The translations under genes were made by a program, and so were the position numbers. The notes under the pieces are model-generated. The model saw only the letters and a program-made list of their open reading frames with translations, was not told the DNA's origin and did not search any database. This document shows positions 7,492 through 14,311 of a stretch of DNA of 41,331 bases, piece by piece. Numbering within the stretch: the stretch's first letter is position 1; every line of letters starts with the position of its first letter. Origin of the DNA: SAR202 cluster bacterium bin22 (GTDB taxonomy: Bacteria > Chloroflexota > Dehalococcoidia > Lucifugimonadales > UBA3495); contig MPMM01000025.1 of NCBI GenBank assembly GCA_002238505.1, positions 1 through 41,331 of the forward strand, written 5' to 3'.

Positions 7492-7806
7492 ATGCCCAGG
7501 CACCTGATTGTTAACGACGAGACAGCGGTTTGCGGTCCCTTCCTGGGCGAACTGGTCGGGGACTCTTACACCACGGACCCTGACGATATGGACTGCATGG
7601 AGTGTGAGGCTCTGTTGGGCCGGCCCCAGGACGCGGCCGCCGTGGCCCGGGCTTACGCCCAGGGATACGCTGATGGGAAGGAGAAAACCTACTTGGATCT
7701 GGAGAATTGGCGGCCAGCGGAACATAACCGCGGGTGTGGCTGCCAGCCCTGCTCTGCGGCCAGGGGGATTCTCCACAAGGTCCTGGGACAAGAGGCGTGG
7801 CGGTAG
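7492..7806 (+). CDS. cysteine-containing hypothetical protein
   Basis: A 104-residue protein with two CxxC-type pairs, DCMECEALLG (about 36-45) and GCGCQPCSAARG near the C-terminus, which could hold one zinc ion. The start at 7492 is set by GAGGAGG at 7479-7485. An upstream in-frame ATG at 7477 overlaps that site and is less likely. The gene's end touches the first of the 30-bp repeats (7803). The function is unknown. Confidence 0.6.
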   Translation: MPRHLIVNDETAVCGPFLGELVGDSYTTDPDDMDCMECEALLGRPQDAAAVARAYAQGYADGKEKTYLDLENWRPAEHNRGCGCQPCSAARGILHKVLGQEAWR

Positions 7807-7972
7807 CGACTGGGTCAGTACAAAATCACTACCGGATTTCTGATCGCCGGTCAGCCCTGTAGGCGTTGTAGTGACCTGGTCAATACAGAGTCACTACGTT
7901 CCCTTTCCGTCCTTGTGGCAGTAAAGAGATCCGGCCACTTTTATAGTGACCGGGTCTCTACTTCGTCTACAC
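7803..7972. promoter_or_regulatory. three copies of a 30-bp site downstream of the ribbon-helix-helix gene
   Basis: Copies lie at 7803-7832, 7868-7897 and 7943-7972. The middle copy has exact inverted ends (GTAGTGAC ... GTCACTAC) around CTGGTCAATACAGA; the others share about two thirds or more of positions. A fourth copy sits upstream of the gene at 8601-8630. Spacing between copy starts is 65 and 75 bp. These are probably binding sites for the ribbon-helix-helix protein encoded at 7987-8577, as an operator or centromere. Confidence 0.6.
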
Positions 7973-7986
7973 CCCAGGCGGTCGGG

Positions 7987-8577
7987 TCATTGGCGGTCGT
8001 CATGGGGCAACTGCGGGGGTGTTGCCCCCTCCACTATACGGCTAACCAGAGGTACGTCCTGGTCTTCCCACTCCGGTTTTGCCCAGGGGTTCCACCAGGG
8101 CTTTGGTTTTAGTTGGGGAGGCTGCCAGGTTACGACAGCATCGGCCTTCAGCACGAGCATCTCCAGGTATTGCGTCCTCGTCATGCCGGCCCTGGTGGCC
8201 ATGACTCCGAGAAGATCCTGGATCTGTGGGGTCAGCGAAAGTTCGTTGGCCATGAGGATCAGTTGTTCGATGAACGCGCTGCGGTTGGTGCCGTTTGTCT
8301 TTGCCAGAGTACCCAGGAGATTGTAGACCTCGTCGTCCATGGTGAAGCTCTTGCGCTGCCTGGTGCGGCGATGGGACTTGGCCGAAGGTCCTGACTCCGC
8401 ATCTCTGACTCCGTCCTCGCTGGCGCCGGTCATTACCTCGGTGGTCTCAGCAGTCTCGGTCGCCTCCTCGGTCGCTACCGTGTCCATGCTGCCGTTCTCG
8501 CCGGTAACGATGCGTTCGGCCACCGGCATCCCCTGGGTCACTACTTCCTCAACTCCCTTGACTACACGAGTCTCCAT
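7987..8577 (-). CDS. ribbon-helix-helix DNA-binding regulator with long acidic N-terminus
   Basis: A 196-residue protein. After an acidic, Thr- and Glu-rich N-terminal region (to about residue 65) comes a basic hinge (KSHRRTRQRK). Then SFTMDDEVYNLLGTLAKTNG and TNRSAFIEQLILMANELS give the strand-helix-helix pattern of a ribbon-helix-helix domain, with a second similar helix pair after it (GVMATRAGMTRTQYLEMLV). The Trp/Pro-rich tail is unusual. The start METRVVKG at 8577 follows GGAGGTGCGGGGA. One 30-bp repeat lies 24 bp upstream of the start and three more lie past the stop, so autoregulation and possibly a partition role are inferred. There is no adjacent ParA here; the nearest is 7 kb away. 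Confidence 0.7.
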   Translation of the reverse strand: METRVVKGVEEVVTQGMPVAERIVTGENGSMDTVATEEATETAETTEVMTGASEDGVRDAESGPSAKSHRRTRQRKSFTMDDEVYNLLGTLAKTNGTNRSAFIEQLILMANELSLTPQIQDLLGVMATRAGMTRTQYLEMLVLKADAVVTWQPPQLKPKPWWNPWAKPEWEDQDVPLVSRIVEGATPPQLPHDDRQ

Positions 8578-8600
8578 TCTCCCCGCACCTCCCTGGCCTG

Positions 8601-8630
8601 GTAAAGACCTGGTCATTACAGGGTCATGAT
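8601..8630. promoter_or_regulatory. fourth copy of the 30-bp site, in front of the ribbon-helix-helix gene
   Basis: The copy contains GACCTGGTCATTACAGGGTC, matching the copy at 7868-7897 at about 23 of 30 positions. It lies 24 bp upstream of the start codon of the divergently read regulator gene, where an autorepressor would bind. Confidence 0.55.
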
Positions 8631-8713
8631 AGCCGTACCACGTCTCGGGAACCTTGCTGCAGGGGTGCAGGTTTTGGTCGATATGAGCGGCTGTTACCTC
8701 AGGTGATTGTCGC

Positions 8714-9703
8714 TTATCTCTTCCCGTGGTAGTACCTGGCCACAGCGCTCCGGCCCGAGCCTGACCCTCGGGTGCACCACGCCGTCATTTTCGAGCCCTT
8801 CCACCGGCCTGCGGTCATGAGGGCGGGTAGTTCCACACCGCTCTTGACCAAGTCCTGGGCCATGCCCACGCGGCCGCTGTGGCCGGTGTACCCTTCGCCC
8901 AGGCCTGCGGCCTGGGCCGCGGCCGTGACCCGCTTCCCGATGTTGCGGGTGGTCATGCCAAAGACGGAACTTTTCAGGTCCAGCAACTCCGGCGCGGGCC
9001 TGATGGCCTGCAGGGCCTGGGCGGCTTCCCGCCCGATGTAGAGTACCACTCCCTCGGCTTCCTGGTCCGTCTTGGACCGGCGTAGGGTTATCAGCGCGGC
9101 GCCGTCGTCCCGGAACTCAACGTTGCCCCAGGTGAGCGCCGCAGCTTCCGATCTGCGCAGCAACCCGTCCCTGAGGGTGGCCAGTAGGGCCAGGTCCACC
9201 CGGGCCCGCCAGGAGGCGCGGTCCGCCGACTCCAGGCCCTTGCCACGGCCGCCGAAGGGGCGCTTGATGCCGGCGGTGGCCTTCACCGCGGCCAGGGCTT
9301 CGGCGGTGAGCGGGCGCGCCTGCTTCTGAGGTTTCCCGTGGGCCCGGGCGATGCCCTTCATGATCTGGCGCACCGGCTCGTTATCGGTGGGATCGGGGTG
9401 GCCAGCGGCCTTGTGGAGCCGGACGGTGGCCACCGAGAGGCGGCGCTCCTCGGCCAGGTGGGCCAAGTAGGCTGCAACCAGGGGCGGAGAGGCCGGGAGG
9501 GACAGGGCGCCCCGGGCCTGGGCCCAGGATTCGAAGCTCCTCCAAGCGGAGTTGTACATGGCTCGGGTGTTGTCGGAGACGCTGGAGTCCAGGGACCTGC
9601 GCAGTCGGGCCAGGTCGGCGCCGGTGAGACCGGCTGCGGGCACTGGCGAGGTGGCACTGGACTCGCCTTGGGGAACTGGCAGTAAGGGGTTTTGTGTGGC
9701 CAT
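8714..9703 (-). CDS. Cre-like tyrosine recombinase with the nucleophile replaced by Cys
   Basis: A 329-residue open frame. The core-binding part is about residues 28-125 and the catalytic part about 130-329. Seen catalytic residues are Arg in LLRRSEAAAL (183/184), Lys in SKTDQ (211), H275-x-x-R278 in GHSGRVGMAQDL, and W301. In Cre the nucleophile Tyr is nine residues after the Trp; here position 310 is Cys (AWCTRG), where sister copies read ARYTER. The alignment in that stretch has equal length, so this is substitution, not a frameshift. An 8-residue in-frame deletion (ALAAIHKA) also distinguishes it from the copy at 34878. It is probably inactive despite the open frame. ARYY near the C-terminus is unlikely to be the nucleophile because of its spacing. 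Its 5' side abuts the HNH gene by 28 bp. Confidence 0.85.
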   Translation of the reverse strand: MATQNPLLPVPQGESSATSPVPAAGLTGADLARLRRSLDSSVSDNTRAMYNSAWRSFESWAQARGALSLPASPPLVAAYLAHLAEERRLSVATVRLHKAAGHPDPTDNEPVRQIMKGIARAHGKPQKQARPLTAEALAAVKATAGIKRPFGGRGKGLESADRASWRARVDLALLATLRDGLLRRSEAAALTWGNVEFRDDGAALITLRRSKTDQEAEGVVLYIGREAAQALQAIRPAPELLDLKSSVFGMTTRNIGKRVTAAAQAAGLGEGYTGHSGRVGMAQDLVKSGVELPALMTAGRWKGSKMTAWCTRGSGSGRSAVARYYHGKR

Positions 9704-9731
9704 TCTGTTCCTCTTTCTGGCTCAGCTTTGG

Positions 9732-10445
9732 TTAAGGGTTATCTTCTTCGTCTCGGGAAGCCTCCTGAGCGTACATGTTTTCTACGTTTTCGAGCCAGTC
9801 GTCCCTCTCCTTTGCCCATTTCGCATACTCGCCGTTGTCACACTTTCCAACGTGGGGGCATAGGTCGGGCGTCAGGCAACCTGACTCTTTCCAGCTCCTT
9901 CCTTTGATGGAAAGACCTGTCTGCTTGCAGACTATGTCTGGACGGGCGTTCTGTTTCCTCTCGAGAGCTGCCCGCCATTCCTGTTCTGCTTGCTGAAACT
10001 CATCCCAGGTCCGTTTCCCCTTCAGGGTGTTGCAGGCCCGGCAGAGCAGGTGCAGGTTCTCCAGGGTGGCCGGCCCTTCGGGGTCTTTGTGGTCTATGCT
10101 CGCGTCCCTGCCTTGGACTCTCTTGTTGCAGCTCTGGCAACGGCCGTCGTCACGGTCAATGATCTGGGGTCGGAGTTTTTGCATTGCGTAGGACCTTCGG
10201 CTTTTGGCCCGCTGTTCGGCCCGCAATGCTTCCAGCCCGGGATGTCCCGGCGGATACAGCGCGACGTACTGGAAGGTTTCATTCTCCAGCGCCCGGGTCG
10301 CTGAGGCTAAACTCATTCCCGAGCTCTGCGTCAACCACTCGATGGCGAAGGCTGTATCCTCCGTATCCATCTGAACCTGGCGTGCCTCGATGACCTGGGC
10401 GACAAGCTCGGGCTGGTCCTGGAATCTTTGGGGTATTTGCGCCAT
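9732..10445 (-). CDS. HNH endonuclease domain protein
   Basis: A 237-residue protein. The HNH nuclease core is CQSCNKRVQGRDASIDHKDP followed by NLHLLCRACNTLKGKR: two CxxC zinc knuckles around the D-H catalytic pair and the N-L-x-L-L-C strand. The N-terminal half is helical with no known fold, and the C-terminal tail has another set of cysteines (DIVCKQTG, GCLTPDLCPHVGKC), perhaps a second metal site. The ATG at 10445 is preferred over an in-frame GTG at 10460 because that GTG overlaps the GTGAGG ribosome site. It lies between the Cre-like integrase and a lox-like site, the slot occupied by a different nuclease gene in the copy at 35-37 kb. Confidence 0.85.
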   Translation of the reverse strand: MAQIPQRFQDQPELVAQVIEARQVQMDTEDTAFAIEWLTQSSGMSLASATRALENETFQYVALYPPGHPGLEALRAEQRAKSRRSYAMQKLRPQIIDRDDGRCQSCNKRVQGRDASIDHKDPEGPATLENLHLLCRACNTLKGKRTWDEFQQAEQEWRAALERKQNARPDIVCKQTGLSIKGRSWKESGCLTPDLCPHVGKCDNGEYAKWAKERDDWLENVENMYAQEASRDEEDNP

Positions 10446-10457
10446 TTTGGGAAACCT

Positions 10458-10491
10458 CACGTGTTCCTATAAGTCCATATAGGAACTCGTG
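10458..10491. other. lox/FRT-like site: 14-bp inverted arms, 6-bp spacer
   Basis: CACGTGTTCCTATA and TATAGGAACTCGTG are inverted copies matching at 13 of 14 positions, separated by AGTCCA. Total length is 34 bp, the size of a tyrosine-recombinase core site, and the arms resemble FRT arms (GTTCCTAT...ATAGGAAC). It lies upstream of the HNH gene that precedes the Cre-like integrase. A related 36-bp site occurs at 36889 in the same relative place. A promoter operator for the HNH gene is the alternative. Confidence 0.55.
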
Positions 10492-10645
10492 TACAGGACC
10501 TGGCAAGGGGCAGGTGTCAGTCAGAAAACTGGTGATAATAGCATGGAGGTCCGGCCTGTTTTATGAAGCCGTACACGGCGAGTGGGACACGTCAAGAATA
10601 TGTAGGAAAGAACGGGTGTTTCGTAAGGCCATCTACTTCGTACAC

Positions 10646-10797
10646 CTAGTATTACAACGACGCTTCCTCAATTCGGTCAGTTTTTGACCGGAAATCGCTT
10701 CGCGGAAGTCAAGGCCAGAAAGCTGTCAAGCGCGTGGGCAGGTTGCTATGAAGGGTACTCAAGATCCCTTCCTTGCGATCCGTCGTTGTAATACTAG
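10646..10797. repeat. 152-bp element with 17-bp perfect inverted ends, left of the retron unit
   Basis: It begins with CTAGTATTACAACGACG (10646-10662) and ends with the exact inverse at 10781-10797. The interior has hairpins CGGTCA/TGACCG and GAAGGG/CCCTTC. A related element of 153 bp with identical ends is at 13881-14033; their interiors share only patches near the ends (CAATT...TTTGACCG on the left, CTCAA..TCCCTT on the right). It could be an attC-like recombination site, a diverged miniature element whose ends create CTAG, or, less likely, part of the retron RNA. Confidence 0.75.
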
Positions 10798-10799
10798 CG

Positions 10800-11002
10800 C
10801 TTGGTCTCCTTTAGACCAAGAATTAAGTCCGTTGACCCTTGAGTTTCTATTCGTTAGTATTCTTGTCCTACGGGGCGATGGATCTCGGCGGCGCTTCGCC
10901 TACCGTGCCCAGTGATGGACCTCAATTGCGGTGCAGGTGGCTCGTGCCTTATGTGCCTAGTCGCACTGCGCCTTCGGTTGGCATTGCCCCGTAGGTCTAA
11001 AG
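10800..11002 (+). ncRNA. candidate retron non-coding RNA (msr-msd) upstream of the reverse transcriptase
   Basis: The 250 bp before the RT gene has no coding frame but strong nested complementarity. CTTTAGACC (10809-10817) pairs with GGTCTAAAG (10994-11002) as an a1/a2-like stem. Directly inside on the 3' side, CCTACGGGGCGATG (10867-10880) pairs with 10982-10995 over about 14 bp as a long msd-like hairpin. That hairpin encloses GCGGTGC/GCACTGC (10928-10934 with 10963-10969) and GGCG-CTT-CGCC at 10890-10900. An alternative local hairpin CTTGGTCT/AGACCAAG (10800-10820) competes with a1. This order (outer stem, spacer msr, long msd hairpin, then RT) matches retrons. I do not see a clear branching AGC motif next to a1, so boundaries are approximate. 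Confidence 0.6.
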
Positions 11003-11047
11003 TTACGATTTAATAGCAGCAAGTTTTAGGATCGGCTGAATGTAATT

Positions 11048-12121
11048 ATGGCCAACGTTTCAAATCCTCTCCGTCCAGACTGGGTTAAAACGTCACAGGA
11101 AGAACTTCGGAAGACTTATCGCGAACTTTCCTCCACACATGACCTAGCGTCGTTTTGGGGGATTACTCCATCTCAACTTACTTATTATGCATTCCACGTC
11201 GACAAGAGAGTCGTGTATAGGACATATAAGATACCTCGGCGGTACGGCCAAGAAAGGCAAATTGATGCCCCGGTTCCGGCCTTAAAATATATTCAACGCC
11301 TTATCCACGAGTCACTGAGTAGGGTATACGGCCCACACCCTGGTGTACATGGATTTCGTATTGAGCGCTCAATTCTTACCAACGCGCAGCAGCACTTGGA
11401 CAGCCGGTTTGTCTTGAATGTAGATTTAGCAGACTTCTTTCAGAGTATCACTCGCCAGAGAATCTATGGAAGGTTGGTTGCAGCTCCTTACTCGTTGGAC
11501 AAGAAGGTGGCCAATATGATCGCCTCTCTGGCCACAAATGCTTATGCTCGGTTACCCCAAGGGAGTCCTTGTTCACCCATTCTCGCCAACATCGTGGCCG
11601 CGCAACTGGATACTGACTTGGCCAATCTCTGTGGAGCGCTTGGTTGCTGGTACTCCAGGTACGCGGACGACATCTCCATCTCGACCTCGCGGATGGAGAT
11701 GCCCCCGGCAATTGCCAGATATCCAAGTGCTCGTGGAACGGGCCAAGTAGTTATTGGTGATAGTCTTGTGACTGCCATCGAAAAACAAGGTTTCCGAATC
11801 AACGAACGAAAGAGTCGGTTGCAAAGTAAATGGACTCGCCAAATGTGCACCGGCTTAGTAGTAAACGGCAAAGATGTCAATGTTCCCAGATCGTATGTAC
11901 GTCAGCTGCGATCTCTAATAGACCACTGGCGCAAGAAGGGCTGGCAAGATGCAGTCCAAGTACTACACGCAGGAGAGAACCGCCCTCTCCTTGATAGTAG
12001 AGAAGCGCTTACTAATCACGTGATGGGCAGAATTGCTTATTTGCGAATGGTTCGTGGGCAGGACGATAAAATTGCACGAAGCCTGCGTCAAGTCGTTGCA
12101 GGGCTTCCCCAAGACCATTAG
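11048..12121 (+). CDS. retron-type reverse transcriptase
   Basis: A 357-residue group II/retron-like RT that would copy part of the adjacent RNA into a DNA-RNA hybrid. Motifs in order: the retron-specific NAxxH at 112-116 (NAQQH), motif A NVDLADFF at 124-131, motif B LPQGSPCSP at 169-177, the catalytic YADD at 205-208, GFRINERKS at 249-256, and CTGLVVN at 267-273 in the place of the retron VTG motif. Two small departures are Cys for Thr in QGSPTSP and Cys for Val in VTG. There is no maturase or endonuclease domain, so this is not a group II intron protein. The start lacks a strong ribosome site. The FRG gene follows after 40 bp on the same strand. The nucleotide style (lower GC) differs from the integrase genes on either side, consistent with separate acquisition. 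Confidence 0.93.
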   Translation: MANVSNPLRPDWVKTSQEELRKTYRELSSTHDLASFWGITPSQLTYYAFHVDKRVVYRTYKIPRRYGQERQIDAPVPALKYIQRLIHESLSRVYGPHPGVHGFRIERSILTNAQQHLDSRFVLNVDLADFFQSITRQRIYGRLVAAPYSLDKKVANMIASLATNAYARLPQGSPCSPILANIVAAQLDTDLANLCGALGCWYSRYADDISISTSRMEMPPAIARYPSARGTGQVVIGDSLVTAIEKQGFRINERKSRLQSKWTRQMCTGLVVNGKDVNVPRSYVRQLRSLIDHWRKKGWQDAVQVLHAGENRPLLDSREALTNHVMGRIAYLRMVRGQDDKIARSLRQVVAGLPQDH

Positions 12122-12161
12122 ATCAATTGAACTACACCGCTGCTGAACGGTGAGGTAGGCG

Positions 12162-13136
12162 ATGCCCTCAAGGTTGGAGGTAACTCCGAACTACTCAATC
12201 TACACGGCGAGAACTGTGAAGGAATTCCTAGACTACTTGAGCCTTAGTGCTACTCATTGGATGTCAGCCAGGCGTGGCGATCTGGCCTACCGCGGACAAC
12301 CTTCCAGTGTATGGCCACTATTGCCGAAGGCATTTCGCTCGGATCAGATTGTTGGTTATGAACGTGATGCACCATTTGCCAACCCAAGTCGCGTTGTGCC
12401 GCAAGCTAGGGCTGAATTCCGCGCCGTCCACCAGTTCGTGACAGCTGCAGACATAGCAGGCCTTCAGATTACTGAGGCAGGAGGTCGCCTTGTATTGCAG
12501 GAAGAGCCAGAGGAAATTTTCAAGGATCGTAATTGGGCATATGGTTGGCCACAAGAAGAAATAGTGGAGACACTCGCTTTAGCCCAACATCACGGTGTAC
12601 CGACCCGTTTACTTGACTTTACAGAAGACCCACTTATTGCTGCTTATTTTGCAGCAAGTTACGCATGGGACTCACGAAAAGCTAAACGGCTTCCTGGAAA
12701 GGATCGCCAGCATCTAGCTGTCTGGGTGATAGACCTAAGGTTTATTCGAGCCCTCAATGCGATCGGAGGTCGTTACCCAGAACGGATCCGAGAGGTTCGT
12801 GTTCCCAGAGGAAACAATGCTTATCTCCATGCCCAGCTGGGTTTCTTCCTCCTTGATCGTGGTGCCAACGACATGATGGCACGAAGGGGGTCTTTGTCGT
12901 TAGAAACAGTTGCTGCGGACCGAGCTATGTTTTGGCATACTGGAAAGAGGCTCGCTGGTAAGGGTATCGAACGAAATTGGTTCGACGAACTTCCTGTCAG
13001 GCAGATCAGACTTCGTACGTTTCTAACGGGACAACTCCTGAGAGAACTTGAGAGTCGTGGCTTTACGAGAGGAAGTCTAATGCCTAGCTTGGACCGCGTT
13101 GTGGAGTCTCTAGAATTGCAAAGAAGCGTGCCTTAG
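12162..13136 (+). CDS. FRG-domain protein, putative retron effector
   Basis: A 324-residue protein. The FRG domain, named after its Phe-Arg-Gly type motif, is shown by DLAYRGQPSSVWPLLPKAFR (40-59, YRGQ at 43-46) and by HHGVPTRLLDFTEDPLIAAYFAA starting at 144. The latter is the H-x-G-x-P-T-R-L-L-D-x-T-x-x-P-L-x-A-x-x-F-A signature. The remainder is mixed alpha/beta with no second recognised domain or membrane segment. The ribosome site GTGAGG precedes the ATG. It follows the RT by 40 bp with no terminator between, so it is presumably co-transcribed. FRG proteins occur in defence islands but their chemistry is not established. By analogy with other retrons it would be the toxic effector held in check by the RT-msDNA complex; this is inference. 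Confidence 0.85.
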   Translation: MPSRLEVTPNYSIYTARTVKEFLDYLSLSATHWMSARRGDLAYRGQPSSVWPLLPKAFRSDQIVGYERDAPFANPSRVVPQARAEFRAVHQFVTAADIAGLQITEAGGRLVLQEEPEEIFKDRNWAYGWPQEEIVETLALAQHHGVPTRLLDFTEDPLIAAYFAASYAWDSRKAKRLPGKDRQHLAVWVIDLRFIRALNAIGGRYPERIREVRVPRGNNAYLHAQLGFFLLDRGANDMMARRGSLSLETVAADRAMFWHTGKRLAGKGIERNWFDELPVRQIRLRTFLTGQLLRELESRGFTRGSLMPSLDRVVESLELQRSVP

Positions 13137-13416
13137 CCAAGATGCATTTCCGCTGTCCCTCAACCTGCACTTTGCGCAAAATCTAACATCTAACAAGAGC
13201 AACTGCTGCCCTCGCTCCGGCGGGGCGCCACCCATAGCTGGCGTCGGACGACTTTTCACTGCCCGCAGCTGATCCAGATATTCAGAATCTCCCGATCTTC
13301 TGTTTCATCCACTCATAAATTCCCTCGCTCGTGCCGCTTAAAATGCGTGAAGCCCAGAAATAGCCTACGGGTACAACACCTGCTGGCCCCGTCCACACTT
13401 CTTGGAGTACACAGCC

Positions 13417-13884
13417 ATGAATTTCGAGACCATGACCGACACCGAACTTCTCCTCGCCCACTGCAGGATCATCGACCACATACGCCAACGCAACCTCCAC
13501 TCACCGGGAGGCAATCCCATCGCAGGCTATGCCGAACTGCTTGTTTCCGAACGCCTCCGGCTCGAACTTGCCCCAGATGAGAACGTCGGCTTCGACGCCA
13601 GAGACCTCGCCACTGGAGAAACCTATCAAATCAAGCACACAAGGGCTCCCCGAAGAGTCCCACAAACTGGAATGATCAACAATCTCGATGGCAGACCGTT
13701 CGACTTGCTTGTATTCCTGATTCTTAACCAGGACCTCTCCGTGCGTGAAGCTTGGAAGCTTGCATACGACTTTTTCTACCGCAACGCCCGGTACAGCAAG
13801 GCGAACGACGCCCACTACATATGCATCACCCAAGACCTCCGAGCCCAACCTGAGCTCAAAGACATCTCCTACAGGTTCGCCTAG
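13417..13884 (+). CDS. DUF6998-like, restriction-endonuclease-fold-like protein; third gene of the retron unit
   Basis: A 155-residue protein. NPIAGYAELLVSERLRLEL, then GFDARDLATGETYQIKHTR, then LDGRPFDLLVFLIL follow the pattern of a small PD-(D/E)XK-type domain. The conserved Glu lies in the first helix, Asp in GFDA and Q-x-K in YQIK. The middle also resembles proteins I know as DUF6998. The ATG at 13417 has GGAG about 9 nt upstream; an in-frame TTG at 13402 is less likely. The stop codon TAG is bases 2-4 of the right-hand inverted-repeat element, so the reading frame ends exactly at the unit boundary. It is 280 bp downstream of the FRG gene, so it may have its own promoter. Whether it belongs functionally to the retron is uncertain. 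Confidence 0.65.
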   Translation: MNFETMTDTELLLAHCRIIDHIRQRNLHSPGGNPIAGYAELLVSERLRLELAPDENVGFDARDLATGETYQIKHTRAPRRVPQTGMINNLDGRPFDLLVFLILNQDLSVREAWKLAYDFFYRNARYSKANDAHYICITQDLRAQPELKDISYRFA

Positions 13885-14033
13885 TATTACAACGACGCAT
13901 TGCCCAATTAGACATTTGACCGTTCTTGTTCAGCTACGAATCAGCGAGGATGGAAAGAGCGTACCGGCACGGGGCCAGGCTCAATTCCCTTGCGGGAATT
14001 ACCTCGTCAGTTAATCCGTCGTTGTAATACTAG
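13881..14033. repeat. 153-bp element with the same 17-bp inverted ends, right of the retron unit
   Basis: CTAGTATTACAACGACG at 13881-13897 and its inverse at 14017-14033 are identical to the ends of the element at 10646. Inside is a strong hairpin AATTCCC-TTGC-GGGAATT. Length differs from the left element by 1 bp, while the interior is largely diverged. The upstream gene's stop codon lies in its first bases. Directly to the right begins sequence related to the par-repeat and integrase-tail region. Confidence 0.75.
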
Positions 14034-14095
14034 GACTTGAGGGTCGCGCCGGTTTGTCGAGGGGTGGCGCGGTTGCGCGTGGGCGCATTGGAGCG

Positions 14096-14150
14096 AGGAT
14101 GTGTCGAGGCGCTTTTGTTCCTTGGTATCCTGGTAGTACCTGGCTACCAA
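14096..14150 (-). pseudogene. remnant of a Cre-like integrase 3' end
   Basis: The minus strand reads VARYYQDTKEQ, matching the integrase tail AVARYYQDAKD at 1432-1479. The 40 bases on its 3' side (gtcgaggcgcttttgttcc...) also match those beside that first copy. No more of the gene survives. The following 160 bp to the next gene hold nothing I recognise. Confidence 0.5.
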
Positions 14151-14311
14151 GCCTTATGGCTTCTGAATAGTGCAGGGATTTATCTGGCGTTCATCCCTAC
14201 CGCTGGGTTTTTGTGCAGTTGCCAAATGCCCGGTTGGCCTTTAATTTATGAGTTGCCCATGGGCCGAGCAGGGTAGGGGCGGCGTATTACTTGTGTGGGA
14301 GGATCTTCACG

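Noticed and set aside
13181-13265. Integron attC-like start: two ATCTAAC words (RYYYAAC) followed by a GC-rich hairpin
   Set aside because: No GTTRRRY partner occurs within the next 200 bp, so only half of the signature is present.
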